A stretch of DNA of 6,462 bases. Source: Bacteroidales bacterium UBA1035. Lineage in GTDB: Bacteria > Bacteroidota > Bacteroidia > Bacteroidales > Dysgonomonadaceae. This document shows positions 1 through 6,462 of this stretch, piece after piece. The DNA is taken from assembly GCA_002316835.1 (NCBI GenBank), contig DCEG01000087.1, forward strand, positions 1-6,462, given 5' to 3'. Position 1 is the first letter of the stretch; each line of letters begins with the position of its first letter. The notes under the pieces are model-generated. The model made no database searches, had not been told where the DNA came from, and worked only from the letters and a program-made list of their open reading frames with translations. Position numbers and translations under genes: made by a program.

Positions 1-843
1 CTAATCCGCGATGAAATACTAAAAATGAACATTTTCAACCCGGTTTTTGTGGACTGCACAGCAAGTCATGCTGTCTCAGAATTGTACGACGACCTGATTT
101 CGAGAAATGTTTCAATTGTTACGGCCAATAAAATAGCAGCTTCATCCGATTACAAAAGCTATCGCCACTTGAAAGAAACTGCACGAAAAACCGGAACTAA
201 ATTCTTGTTTGAAACTAATGTTGGAGCCGGATTACCAATTATAAACACGATGAACTCGCTCACCAATTCGGGCGATAAAATTGTAAAACTCCAGGCGGTT
301 CTATCGGGAACACTTAACTTCATCTTTAACACGTTGAGCGAAGATATCCCTTTCAGCAAAGCTGTTAAGATGGCGGTTGACGCACAATTTGCAGAACCCG
401 ATCCACGAATTGACCTGAGCGGACTGGATGTTACCCGGAAATTGGTAATTCTTTCGCGTGAAGCCGGAGCTGAAATAGAACAAAGCGATGTAACAAAGAA
501 TCTGTTTATCCCGCAAAAGTATTTCGACGGAACACTGGACGAGTTTTGGGCTACCATCCACGATATGGATGAAACTTTCGAAAACAGAAGGAAACAATTG
601 GCCAAAGAAGAGAAAAGGCTTCGTTTTATTGCCACATACAACAATGGAGCTTGCGAAGTAGGATTACACGAAGTGGAAAACGGTCATCCGTTTTATAATC
701 TTGAAGGGAGCAATAATATCATAATGATAACCACTGAGCGGTACAACGAATACCCCATGGTTATCAAAGGTTACGGTGCAGGTGCCAGTGTTACTGCTGC
801 AGGAGTTTTCTCAGATATAATTTCTATTGCGAATATTAGATAG
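1..843 (+). CDS. thrA: Homoserine dehydrogenase domain, C-terminal part of probable bifunctional aspartokinase/homoserine dehydrogenase (5' partial)
   Basis: Homoserine dehydrogenase reduces aspartate semialdehyde to homoserine with NAD(P)H, the branch point towards threonine and methionine. The reading frame is open from base 1 (codons cta atc cgc), so the ATG at base 25 is internal and the gene enters from outside the window; 280 residues are visible. In fragment numbering I see VDCTAS near residue 17, the TANK motif with Lys44, the ETNVGAGLP signature near residues 71-79, LSGTLNFIF, and AEPDPRIDLSGLDVTRK with Glu132, Asp143 and Lys147. The Glu-Asp-Lys spacing equals that of yeast E208, D219 and K223, so the catalytic set is intact. 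The chain ends soon after GYGAGASVTAAGVF, without the C-terminal ACT domain of most monofunctional enzymes; this fits a ThrA fusion with an upstream aspartokinase domain (expected total about 810 residues), but that half is not visible. It is followed by a homoserine kinase candidate and thrC, in thrABC-like order. Confidence 0.93.
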   Translation, partial: LIRDEILKMNIFNPVFVDCTASHAVSELYDDLISRNVSIVTANKIAASSDYKSYRHLKETARKTGTKFLFETNVGAGLPIINTMNSLTNSGDKIVKLQAVLSGTLNFIFNTLSEDIPFSKAVKMAVDAQFAEPDPRIDLSGLDVTRKLVILSREAGAEIEQSDVTKNLFIPQKYFDGTLDEFWATIHDMDETFENRRKQLAKEEKRLRFIATYNNGACEVGLHEVENGHPFYNLEGSNNIIMITTERYNEYPMVIKGYGAGASVTAAGVFSDIISIANIR

Positions 844-926
844 CCACCAGCTATAGATTGAAAAAATTGATAACAGACTGCTCAGTTGCAATCTTAATCA
901 ATCCAATTCAATTTTCGAAATTTAAG

Positions 927-954
927 TCTTGATTCTTTTATCTTGGCTCTAACA
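927..954 (+). repeat. Degenerate 7-base tandem repeat (TCTnnnn x4) upstream of the homoserine kinase candidate
   Basis: Four consecutive 7-base units begin with TCT: TCTTGAT, TCTTTTA, TCTTGGC and TCTAACA. Three of the four share TCTT. A further ATCTTA follows one base out of phase, just before the ATG at 964. The 120-base gap (844-963) otherwise holds no ORF, no clear terminator and only weak promoter-like boxes. The period is seen directly; its significance in AT-rich sequence is not established. Confidence 0.45.
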
Positions 955-963
955 ATCTTAATA

Positions 964-2181
964 ATGAAATATATTATAATTCTCGGCGACGGCATGGCCG
1001 ATGAACCCATTCCTCAGTTAGACAATAAAACTCCGCTGCAAGCTGCGAAAACACCTTATATGAATTTATTGGTGCAAAAAGGGCGCAGCGGCATGCTCGA
1101 CACTATTCCGGCGGGGATGCATCCGGGAAGCGAAATTGCTAATCTTTCAGTTTTGGGATACGATGTTCCTAAAGTTTACGAAGGACGCGGCGTTTTGGAA
1201 GCAGCCAGCATGGGTGTTGATATTCTGCCGAACGAAATGGCTATGCGTTGTAATCTCGTCAGTATAAACGGCGATTTACTGAAAAATCATTCCGCTGGGC
1301 ATATTTCCTCTGAAGAAGCGTCTGAGCTTATTCATTTCTTAAACGATAAACTTGGAAACGATGTATTTAGTTTCTATCCGGGTGTTTCTTATCGACATTT
1401 ACTAAAAATGCAAGGTGGAAACAAAAATATCACCTGTTCCCCACCACACGATTTTCCGGAAAAGCCATTTTTGCCGTTGCTTATTAAACCGGAAGATAAC
1501 TCTGCCACACAAACTGCTAATGAGTTGAATAAACTCATCCTTGCTTCGCAAAAGATATTGCAAGATCATCCGGTAAATTTAAAGAGAATTGCCGAAGGAA
1601 AGGATCCTGCCAACAGTATCTGGCCATGGTCTCCCGGATATCGACCCTATATGCAGCCATTGAACAAAAAATACCCAATTAAAAAGGGAACTGTAATCTC
1701 GGCTGTAGATCTTATCAGGGGAATTGGGGTGTACGCTGGATTGGAAGTTGTCCATGTGGAAGGTGCTACAGGTCTTTACAACACCAATTACGAGGGAAAA
1801 GCACGTGCTGCCTTGGATGCTCTGAAAGAAAACGATTTCGTTTTCCTACACATCGAAGCCAGTGACGAGGCCGGCCACGAAGGCGATGTAGACTTGAAAA
1901 TAAAAACCATAGAGTATCTCGATTCCCGCGTTTTGAAAACCATTTACGAAGAAACACAGCAAATGGACGACAATGTTCTTATCGCTGTTCTTCCCGATCA
2001 TCCAACACCATGCGCCATCCGTACACATACCCGCGATGCAGTTCCTTTCGTTGTCTACCACAAAGAAATTTCGCCCGATAGCGTGCAGGTTTACGATGAG
2101 TTTGCTGCACAAAAAGGGAGTTTCGGACTATTGCACGGTGATGAATTTATGAAAATGATATTTAAGAGAAATAAGAGATAA
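964..2181 (+). CDS. Phosphoglycerate mutase-family protein, probable homoserine kinase (thrB replacement)
   Basis: This 405-residue protein belongs to the archaeal-type, cofactor-independent phosphoglycerate mutase family (alkaline phosphatase fold, two metal ions). Visible motifs: LGDGMAD (7-13, metal-binding Asp9), SEIANLSVLGYD (56-67, with the nucleophile-position Ser62), HSAGHIS (109-115), ANSIWPWSPGYRP (216-228), IEASDEAGHEGD (297-308) and PDHPTPC (344-350, metal-binding Asp-His). All expected active-site elements are present. Position between thrA and thrC, where thrB normally sits, argues that it makes O-phosphohomoserine. The TIGRFAM family TIGR02535 was named a proposed homoserine kinase on this kind of reasoning, and I recall genetic support for the Bacteroides thetaiotaomicron homologue, which I cannot check here. 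Glycolytic mutase activity is the alternative. I chose ATG 964 because the family begins MKYIIILGDG; an in-frame TTG at 943 would add seven residues and lies inside a short repeat. No Shine-Dalgarno is seen. The gene follows thrA by 120 bases and precedes thrC by 65. Confidence 0.9.
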   Translation: MKYIIILGDGMADEPIPQLDNKTPLQAAKTPYMNLLVQKGRSGMLDTIPAGMHPGSEIANLSVLGYDVPKVYEGRGVLEAASMGVDILPNEMAMRCNLVSINGDLLKNHSAGHISSEEASELIHFLNDKLGNDVFSFYPGVSYRHLLKMQGGNKNITCSPPHDFPEKPFLPLLIKPEDNSATQTANELNKLILASQKILQDHPVNLKRIAEGKDPANSIWPWSPGYRPYMQPLNKKYPIKKGTVISAVDLIRGIGVYAGLEVVHVEGATGLYNTNYEGKARAALDALKENDFVFLHIEASDEAGHEGDVDLKIKTIEYLDSRVLKTIYEETQQMDDNVLIAVLPDHPTPCAIRTHTRDAVPFVVYHKEISPDSVQVYDEFAAQKGSFGLLHGDEFMKMIFKRNKR

Positions 2182-2212
2182 AGAAGTTATAAATTAGAAC
2201 AAACGTAGTTTT

Positions 2213-2247
2213 TCAAACTCGTAACACGTAACTCACAACCCGAAACA
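2213..2247 (+). repeat. Degenerate 7-base tandem repeat (nnnAACn x5) abutting the thrC start
   Basis: Five consecutive 7-base units read TCAAACT, CGTAACA, CGTAACT, CACAACC and CGAAACA. All five have AAC at positions 4-6, and two share CGTAAC exactly. The final A is the A of the thrC ATG, so the array fills the second half of the 65-base gap up to the start codon and takes the place where a ribosome binding site would lie. The strict phase over 35 bases makes this the best supported of the three short arrays. Confidence 0.6.
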
Positions 2248-3551
2248 TGAATTTTTACAGCACAAATAAAATAGCCCCGCTAGCAACACTACAAGAAGCC
2301 GTCGTAAAAGGACTTGCGCCCGACAAAGGATTATATATGCCGGAGAAAATAACACGACTTCCTCAAAAATTCTTCGATGAAATCGGCAGTTTTGGATTAA
2401 TCGATATCGCTAAAACTGTAGCCAATAGTTTTTTCGGAGAAGATATTCCGAAAGAAAAGTTGGATAAAATTGTCTCCGACACACTCAGTTTTGACATTCC
2501 ACTTGTAAAAGTGGAAGAAGGAGTTTATGTGCTGGAGCTTTTTCACGGTCCTACTTTCGCTTTCAAAGATGTGGGCGCACGATTTATGGCGCGTTTGTCA
2601 TCGTATTTTGTGAAAGAACAGCAACAGAGAGATGTAAAAGTACTTGTCGCCACTTCGGGTGATACCGGCAGCGCAGTTGCCAACGGTTTTTTAGGAGTAA
2701 AAGGTATTCAGGTTTTTGTGCTGTATCCATCCGGAAAGGTAAGTGATATTCAGGAAGCACAGTTTACTACGCTGGGACAAAATATTGTCGCTTTGGAAAT
2801 CGACGGAACATTCGACGATTGTCAGGCATTGGTAAAATCTGCATTTATGGATGATGAACTGAAAATACAAATGAATCTTACGTCAGCAAACTCCATCAAT
2901 GTTGCGCGGTTTCTGCCACAGTCTTTTTACTATTTTCACGCATACACGCAACTTGCAAAGCAAGGAATCACCGATAATGTAGTTGTCTCCGTACCCAGCG
3001 GAAATTTAGGAAATCTCACAGCCGGACTGTTTGCTAAACAAATGGGGCTGCCCGTAAAGCGGTTTATTGCTGCCAACAATCGAAACGATGTTTTTTGGGA
3101 ATACATGCGATCGGGAAAATATTCACCCCGACCATCCGTACAAACCATTGCTAACGCTATGGATGTAGGGGCACCCAGTAATTTCGATCGTATTTTAGAT
3201 TTGTACAACCATTCATATGAAGATATTTCGAAAGATATCGCCGGGTATCGGTATTCCGACGAAGAGATAAAATCGGTAATCAGACATGTTTACGAAAAAT
3301 CAAATTATCTTCTGGACCCACACGGGGCTTGCGCCTATTTGGCACTGAAAGAAAGTAAAAAAGCCGGAGAAACAGGGATTTTTCTTGCTACAGCCCACCC
3401 CGCCAAATTTAAGGAAACAGTAGAGGATTGTATCGGAAAAACTATCGAAATTCCTGGAGGATTGAAAGCGTTCATGAAAGGTAAAAAGCAATCATCTCCA
3501 CTCTCTAAAGACTTCATTCAGTTTAAAAAAGCCCTAATAAACTTGTCTTAA
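2247..3551 (+). CDS. thrC: Threonine synthase
   Basis: Threonine synthase is the PLP enzyme that converts O-phosphohomoserine to threonine and phosphate in the cytoplasm, the last step of the pathway. The 434-residue protein has the normal length of the E. coli-like class. It shows the N-terminal domain of that class (FYSTN at 3-7, GLAPDKGLYMP at 22-32), the PLP-lysine motif HGPTFAFKD with Lys107, the substrate/phosphate loop ATSGDTGSA (135-143), NSINVARFLPQ (215-225), the cofactor-phosphate loop SGNLGN (251-256) and the late family motif ATAHPAKF (381-388). Nothing essential is missing. The ATG at 2247 is the only sensible start; the bases before it carry no Shine-Dalgarno but form a 7-base-period repeat that runs into the start codon. 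The 65-base gap after the homoserine kinase candidate suggests co-transcription with the upstream threonine genes. I see no leader peptide or attenuator in the window. Confidence 0.97.
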   Translation: MNFYSTNKIAPLATLQEAVVKGLAPDKGLYMPEKITRLPQKFFDEIGSFGLIDIAKTVANSFFGEDIPKEKLDKIVSDTLSFDIPLVKVEEGVYVLELFHGPTFAFKDVGARFMARLSSYFVKEQQQRDVKVLVATSGDTGSAVANGFLGVKGIQVFVLYPSGKVSDIQEAQFTTLGQNIVALEIDGTFDDCQALVKSAFMDDELKIQMNLTSANSINVARFLPQSFYYFHAYTQLAKQGITDNVVVSVPSGNLGNLTAGLFAKQMGLPVKRFIAANNRNDVFWEYMRSGKYSPRPSVQTIANAMDVGAPSNFDRILDLYNHSYEDISKDIAGYRYSDEEIKSVIRHVYEKSNYLLDPHGACAYLALKESKKAGETGIFLATAHPAKFKETVEDCIGKTIEIPGGLKAFMKGKKQSSPLSKDFIQFKKALINLS

Positions 3552-3570
3552 GTTTTATTTTGGATATTTT

Positions 3571-3603
3571 TTAATGCTATTAAGCCTAAATTGATTAGTT
3601 TTG
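3571..3603 (+). promoter_or_regulatory. Candidate Bacteroidota-type promoter for lptD
   Basis: TAGTTTTG at 3596-3603 matches the Bacteroides -7 consensus TAnnTTTG at every fixed position. It lies 35 bases before the lptD ATG, giving a predicted short leader of about 30 bases. The -33 element is weak: at the right distance there is only TTAATG (3571-3576), while a true TTTG at 3559-3562 is about 33 bases upstream of the box, too far. The box overlaps the codons after the alternative TTG start, which supports the later ATG. The call rests on one good box, so it is moderate. Confidence 0.42.
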
Positions 3604-3638
3604 CGCTTAAAATCGGTAGAGAATCGGGCTTTTTGTTG

Positions 3639-6368
3639 ATGAAACAACTCATAACTGTTTTATATATTCTAATCGTAACCACGCTTCTTCCTCAACTTTC
3701 TTTTTCTCAAACAAGAACGCTGAGCAATGATTCATTGCGTCTGCCTGCCGATTCAGTTGCAACAGACTCCTTATCGATTAAAGAAAAGCTCACAGCTCCG
3801 GTATTCTACACGGCTCAGGATTCTATGGTTTTCACCAAAGGGAACATGGGTTATCTGTTTGGCGAAGCTGACGTAAAATACGGCGAACTTGCCATAAAGG
3901 GAGAGCAGATCACGATGAACCTTGACAGCAGCATCATTTCATCTACTTTCGGGCTTGACTCTGTAGGAAAAGAGTTTGGATATCCGGTATTTACCCAAGG
4001 CGGTACGGAGTATGAGATGAAACGCGTCCGATATAATTTCGACACGGGTAAAGCATTTATTTCCAATGTTATCACGCAGCAAGGTGAAGGTTATATTGTG
4101 GCGAACACGGCTAAAAAGAATGCGGATAACTCGTTTTATATGGTGAACGCAAAATATACTACTTGCGATTTACACGATCATCCCCATTTTTATTTGAATT
4201 TGTCGAAAGCAAAAGTTCGGCCCGGAGAAGATGTTGTTACCGGACCTGCTTGGCTGGTTGTGGCAGATGTACCTTTGTTTCCGATTGTTTTGCCATTTGC
4301 CTTTTTCCCGTTTACCGACACCTACTCTTCGGGAATAATAATGCCATCATACGGCGATGAAATGGAGCGTGGATTCTATCTTCAAAACGGTGGATATTAC
4401 TTTGCCATAAACGATTATGTAGATTTGGCGCTCACCGGTGAAATATACACCAAAGGCACCTGGGGTGTCGCCGCACGATCTAATTATGTTAAGCGCTACA
4501 AATTCAGGGGCAGCGTAAACGGCAGTTATCTAAACACCGTAATTGGGGACAAAGGATTGAAAGACTTGAATATTCCGGGATTATACTCGGTTTCTAAGGA
4601 CTTCAGGATCAACTGGACTCACTCACAGGACCCAAAGGCTAATATGTACAGGACATTTTCGGCAAGTGTAAATTTCTCAACAAGCCGTGCGAATCTTAAC
4701 GATTTATCCCGCCTCTATTCTCGTGCAGCGTCTAACAACACCAAAAGTTCCAGTGTAAATATCACTCAACGCTTTCCAGATTCGCCGTGGAGTTTGTCAG
4801 CTTCCATGAACATTAATCAGGTTTCCCGCGATTCCACTATTTCAGCCACCTTACCCAATATTTCCATCACCATGAATCGCATCTATCCGTTTAAACGTAA
4901 AAAAATGGTGGGTGCCGAAAGATGGTATGAAAAAATATCAATGAGTTATTCGGGAGAATTCCGCAATTCAATAAACTCAATCAAAGAGAACAGATTTTTC
5001 AAATCGAATCTGATTAAAGACTGGCAAAACGGTATGCGTCACAGCGTTCCCGTAAGTGCTACCTTTTCACTGTTCGACGTAATTCAGATATCTCCATCGC
5101 TTAACTACACGGAAAGATGGTACACCGGTGGAATAAAAGAAGCCTGGGATCCTGTTACGAAAAGGAATGTAGTAGTTGATACCATTAACGGATTCAAACG
5201 TGTATACGATTATGGTGCTTCAATAAGCGCAAACACAAAATTATACGGGATGTATGTCCCCTGGAAGATTTTTGGTGATAAAGTTCAGGCTATCCGTCAC
5301 GTCTTTTCGCCCAGTATCAGCTTGAACTACAAACCCGATTTTGCAGATCCCAGATTCGGATTTTACGAAAAATACACTTACCGCAATGAATTTGGAGATG
5401 ACGTGGAATATTCCTACTCTCCTTATTCACGAATGATGTTTGGAACTGCTCCGGCAGGACAAAGCGGGAGCATCGGATTTGATTTCAAGAACAATCTTGA
5501 AATGAAAGTCAAAAGTGAAAGCGATAGCACGGGATTCAAAAGAATAAGTCTAATTGACGATTTGGGAATCAATTTCAGTTATAACATGATGGCCGATTCC
5601 ATGCGGTGGAGTATGATTAACACCAATGTTCGTTTGAAATTTTCGAAGTCATACACCTTGAGTTTGAATGCAACCTGGGATCCATACATGTATGAAGTGG
5701 ACAAGAACGGAAGACCTGTTGCCGTAGACAAACTTCGTGTACTTAACGGTAAGGGCTTTGGTAAATTGCAAAGTACGGGGACGTCGTTTTCTTACTCAAT
5801 TAATCAGGATACTTTCAAGAAACTATTCGGTAAAAAAGACGAAGTTGATGTAGGTTCAGGAGAGGATGATGCGAACAGCAATCTGCCTGACGACGGGACT
5901 ATCGGACGAAATCCGAATGAAGCCGCACCAAACAGAAGTGTTTTTGACACCGGAAGCCAATCTATAGGAGAGTTTGACGACGATGGTTATCTGAAAAATG
6001 AAATTCAGTGGAATCTTTTGTTTAACTACTCTGTGAGATACGGATACGATATGCAGAATTTCAACTTTGATCGAATGGAATATCCCGGAAAGCTCACGCA
6101 TAGTTTAGGGTTCAGCGGATCCATTCAACCCACCAAAAACTGGAATTTCACATTCAATACCGATTATAATTTCGATTATAAAAAATTTACGAGCATCAAT
6201 TGCTCGCTTACTCGGAATCTGCACTGTTGGAGTATGTCGGCAAGTTTTATCCCAATCGGCCCATACAAATCATATAACTTTGTTATCCGTGCCAACGCAT
6301 CTATGCTGCAAGACCTTAAATATGAGCAACGAACTTCTCCGTATGACAGGGGAATGGATTGGTATTAA
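3639..6368 (+). CDS. lptD: LPS-assembly outer-membrane protein LptD (OstA family)
   Basis: LptD forms, with lipoprotein LptE, the outer-membrane translocon that places lipopolysaccharide in the outer leaflet. The 909-residue protein starts with a signal peptide (Lys3, hydrophobic stretch about 4-19, probable cleavage after Ser23 in LSFSQ). An OstA/LptA-like beta-jellyroll follows (about 54-195: FYTAQDSMVF, GEADVKYGELAIKGEQI). The family core DVPLFPIVLPFAFFPF and SSGIIMPSYG lies at about 210-239, then a long barrel of alternating aromatic/polar strands. Residues about 732-784 are acidic and Gly/Asn-rich, probably a surface loop. Cysteines are Cys176, Cys855 and Cys863 only. The last strand seems to be YNFVIRANASM (879-889), followed by a polar tail ending DWY. 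I chose ATG 3639 over the in-frame TTG 3591 because the 16 extra residues would mask the signal peptide and that TTG lies just upstream of a promoter-like box. It is much longer than E. coli LptD (784), as is usual for Bacteroidota. The remote barrel alignment is inferred by eye. Confidence 0.93.
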   Translation: MKQLITVLYILIVTTLLPQLSFSQTRTLSNDSLRLPADSVATDSLSIKEKLTAPVFYTAQDSMVFTKGNMGYLFGEADVKYGELAIKGEQITMNLDSSIISSTFGLDSVGKEFGYPVFTQGGTEYEMKRVRYNFDTGKAFISNVITQQGEGYIVANTAKKNADNSFYMVNAKYTTCDLHDHPHFYLNLSKAKVRPGEDVVTGPAWLVVADVPLFPIVLPFAFFPFTDTYSSGIIMPSYGDEMERGFYLQNGGYYFAINDYVDLALTGEIYTKGTWGVAARSNYVKRYKFRGSVNGSYLNTVIGDKGLKDLNIPGLYSVSKDFRINWTHSQDPKANMYRTFSASVNFSTSRANLNDLSRLYSRAASNNTKSSSVNITQRFPDSPWSLSASMNINQVSRDSTISATLPNISITMNRIYPFKRKKMVGAERWYEKISMSYSGEFRNSINSIKENRFFKSNLIKDWQNGMRHSVPVSATFSLFDVIQISPSLNYTERWYTGGIKEAWDPVTKRNVVVDTINGFKRVYDYGASISANTKLYGMYVPWKIFGDKVQAIRHVFSPSISLNYKPDFADPRFGFYEKYTYRNEFGDDVEYSYSPYSRMMFGTAPAGQSGSIGFDFKNNLEMKVKSESDSTGFKRISLIDDLGINFSYNMMADSMRWSMINTNVRLKFSKSYTLSLNATWDPYMYEVDKNGRPVAVDKLRVLNGKGFGKLQSTGTSFSYSINQDTFKKLFGKKDEVDVGSGEDDANSNLPDDGTIGRNPNEAAPNRSVFDTGSQSIGEFDDDGYLKNEIQWNLLFNYSVRYGYDMQNFNFDRMEYPGKLTHSLGFSGSIQPTKNWNFTFNTDYNFDYKKFTSINCSLTRNLHCWSMSASFIPIGPYKSYNFVIRANASMLQDLKYEQRTSPYDRGMDWY

Positions 6369-6373
6369 AATCT

Positions 6374-6409
6374 AGACTGATAGAACAAAGAGCAAAGACA
6401 ATAGATTAT
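6374..6409 (+). repeat. Degenerate 7-base tandem repeat (AGAnnnn) downstream of lptD
   Basis: After the lptD stop, AGACTGAT (8 bases) is followed by four 7-base units, AGAACAA, AGAGCAA, AGACAAT and AGATTAT, all starting with AGA. A separate short direct repeat follows (CAAGTC at 6422-6427 and 6430-6435, period 8). The remaining bases to 6462 hold no ORF, no tRNA-like fold and no recognisable terminator on either strand. Confidence 0.48.
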
Positions 6410-6462
6410 AAGTGGAGCCGCCAAGTCTACAAGTCGCGAGATCATCCCCATAACTTCTTCAT

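Noticed and set aside
159..644. Long open frames on the minus strand inside thrA, and others within the remaining genes
   Set aside because: They lie wholly inside well-supported genes, resemble no protein I recognise, and are out-of-frame shadows.
25..843. ATG at base 25 as the true start of a 272-residue protein
   Set aside because: The frame is open to base 1 and the residues before this Met read on in the homoserine dehydrogenase domain; the gene is cut by the window edge.
840..854. Hairpin ATAGC-CACCA-GCTAT overlapping the thrA stop, as a terminator
   Set aside because: The stem is only five base pairs, there is no T-tract, and the genes on both sides belong to one pathway.
939..946. 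TATCTTGG as a -7 promoter box before the homoserine kinase candidate
   Set aside because: It misses one fixed base of TAnnTTTG, has only TTCG as a possible -33 element, and is made of two repeat units, so chance is a sufficient explanation.
943..963. TTG 943 as start of the phosphoglycerate mutase-family gene
   Set aside because: The seven added residues are not typical of the family, whose proteins begin at MKYIIILGDG, and the codon lies inside a short repeat.
2206..2213. TAGTTTTT as a -7 promoter box before thrC
   Set aside because: It lacks the final G and has no TTG/TTTG at the expected upstream distance; co-transcription with the gene before it is more likely.
3571..3583. Inverted repeat TTAAT-GCT-ATTAA after thrC, as a terminator or operator
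   Set aside because: A five-pair all-AT stem is expected by chance in such sequence and no T-run follows it.
6412..6462. Start of another gene or a tRNA at the right edge, on either strand
   Set aside because: The GTG at 6412 (+) and the ATG formed by the last bases (-) both reach stops within about 14 codons, and no cloverleaf can be drawn.
1..6462. CRISPR, insertion sequence, toxin-antitoxin, phage or defence genes
   Set aside because: No long repeats, transposase motifs, terminal inverted repeats or recognisable accessory genes are present; the coding content is ordinary core metabolism and envelope biogenesis.

Overview
The window looks like part of a Bacteroidota chromosome, probably order Bacteroidales. 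The grounds are the gene content and order (threonine genes followed by an LptD-type outer-membrane protein), moderate-to-low GC, start codons without Shine-Dalgarno sequences, a TAnnTTTG-type promoter box, and a signal peptide ending in a Phe-Ser-Gln cleavage region. A genus cannot be assigned from the sequence alone.

Layout, all on the + strand: (1) bases 1-843, the 3' part of a homoserine dehydrogenase gene, most likely the C-terminal domain of a ThrA-type aspartokinase/homoserine dehydrogenase that is cut by the window edge; (2) 964-2181, a protein of the archaeal-type phosphoglycerate mutase family (alkaline phosphatase superfamily) standing where thrB is expected, hence a probable non-orthologous homoserine kinase; (3) 2247-3551, threonine synthase, thrC; (4) 3639-6368, a 909-residue LptD-family lipopolysaccharide transport porin with a signal peptide. 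The last 94 bases hold no gene that I can support.

Genes 1-3 together would convert aspartate semialdehyde to homoserine, O-phosphohomoserine and threonine. Gene 4 is unrelated in function (outer-membrane biogenesis) and appears to have its own promoter in the gap after thrC.

The window is mainly housekeeping, and I find no convincing evidence of a new defence, mobile or signalling system. The least explained structure is in the gaps: three of the four non-coding stretches carry short degenerate tandem repeats with a 7-base period, each with a different unit (TCTnnnn before gene 2, nnnAACn running up to the thrC start codon, AGAnnnn after lptD). The fourth gap, before lptD, lacks such a repeat and carries the promoter-like box instead. 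The other points of interest are the phosphomutase-fold homoserine kinase candidate and a reduced cysteine set in LptD that seems to keep one of the two E. coli inter-domain disulfides.
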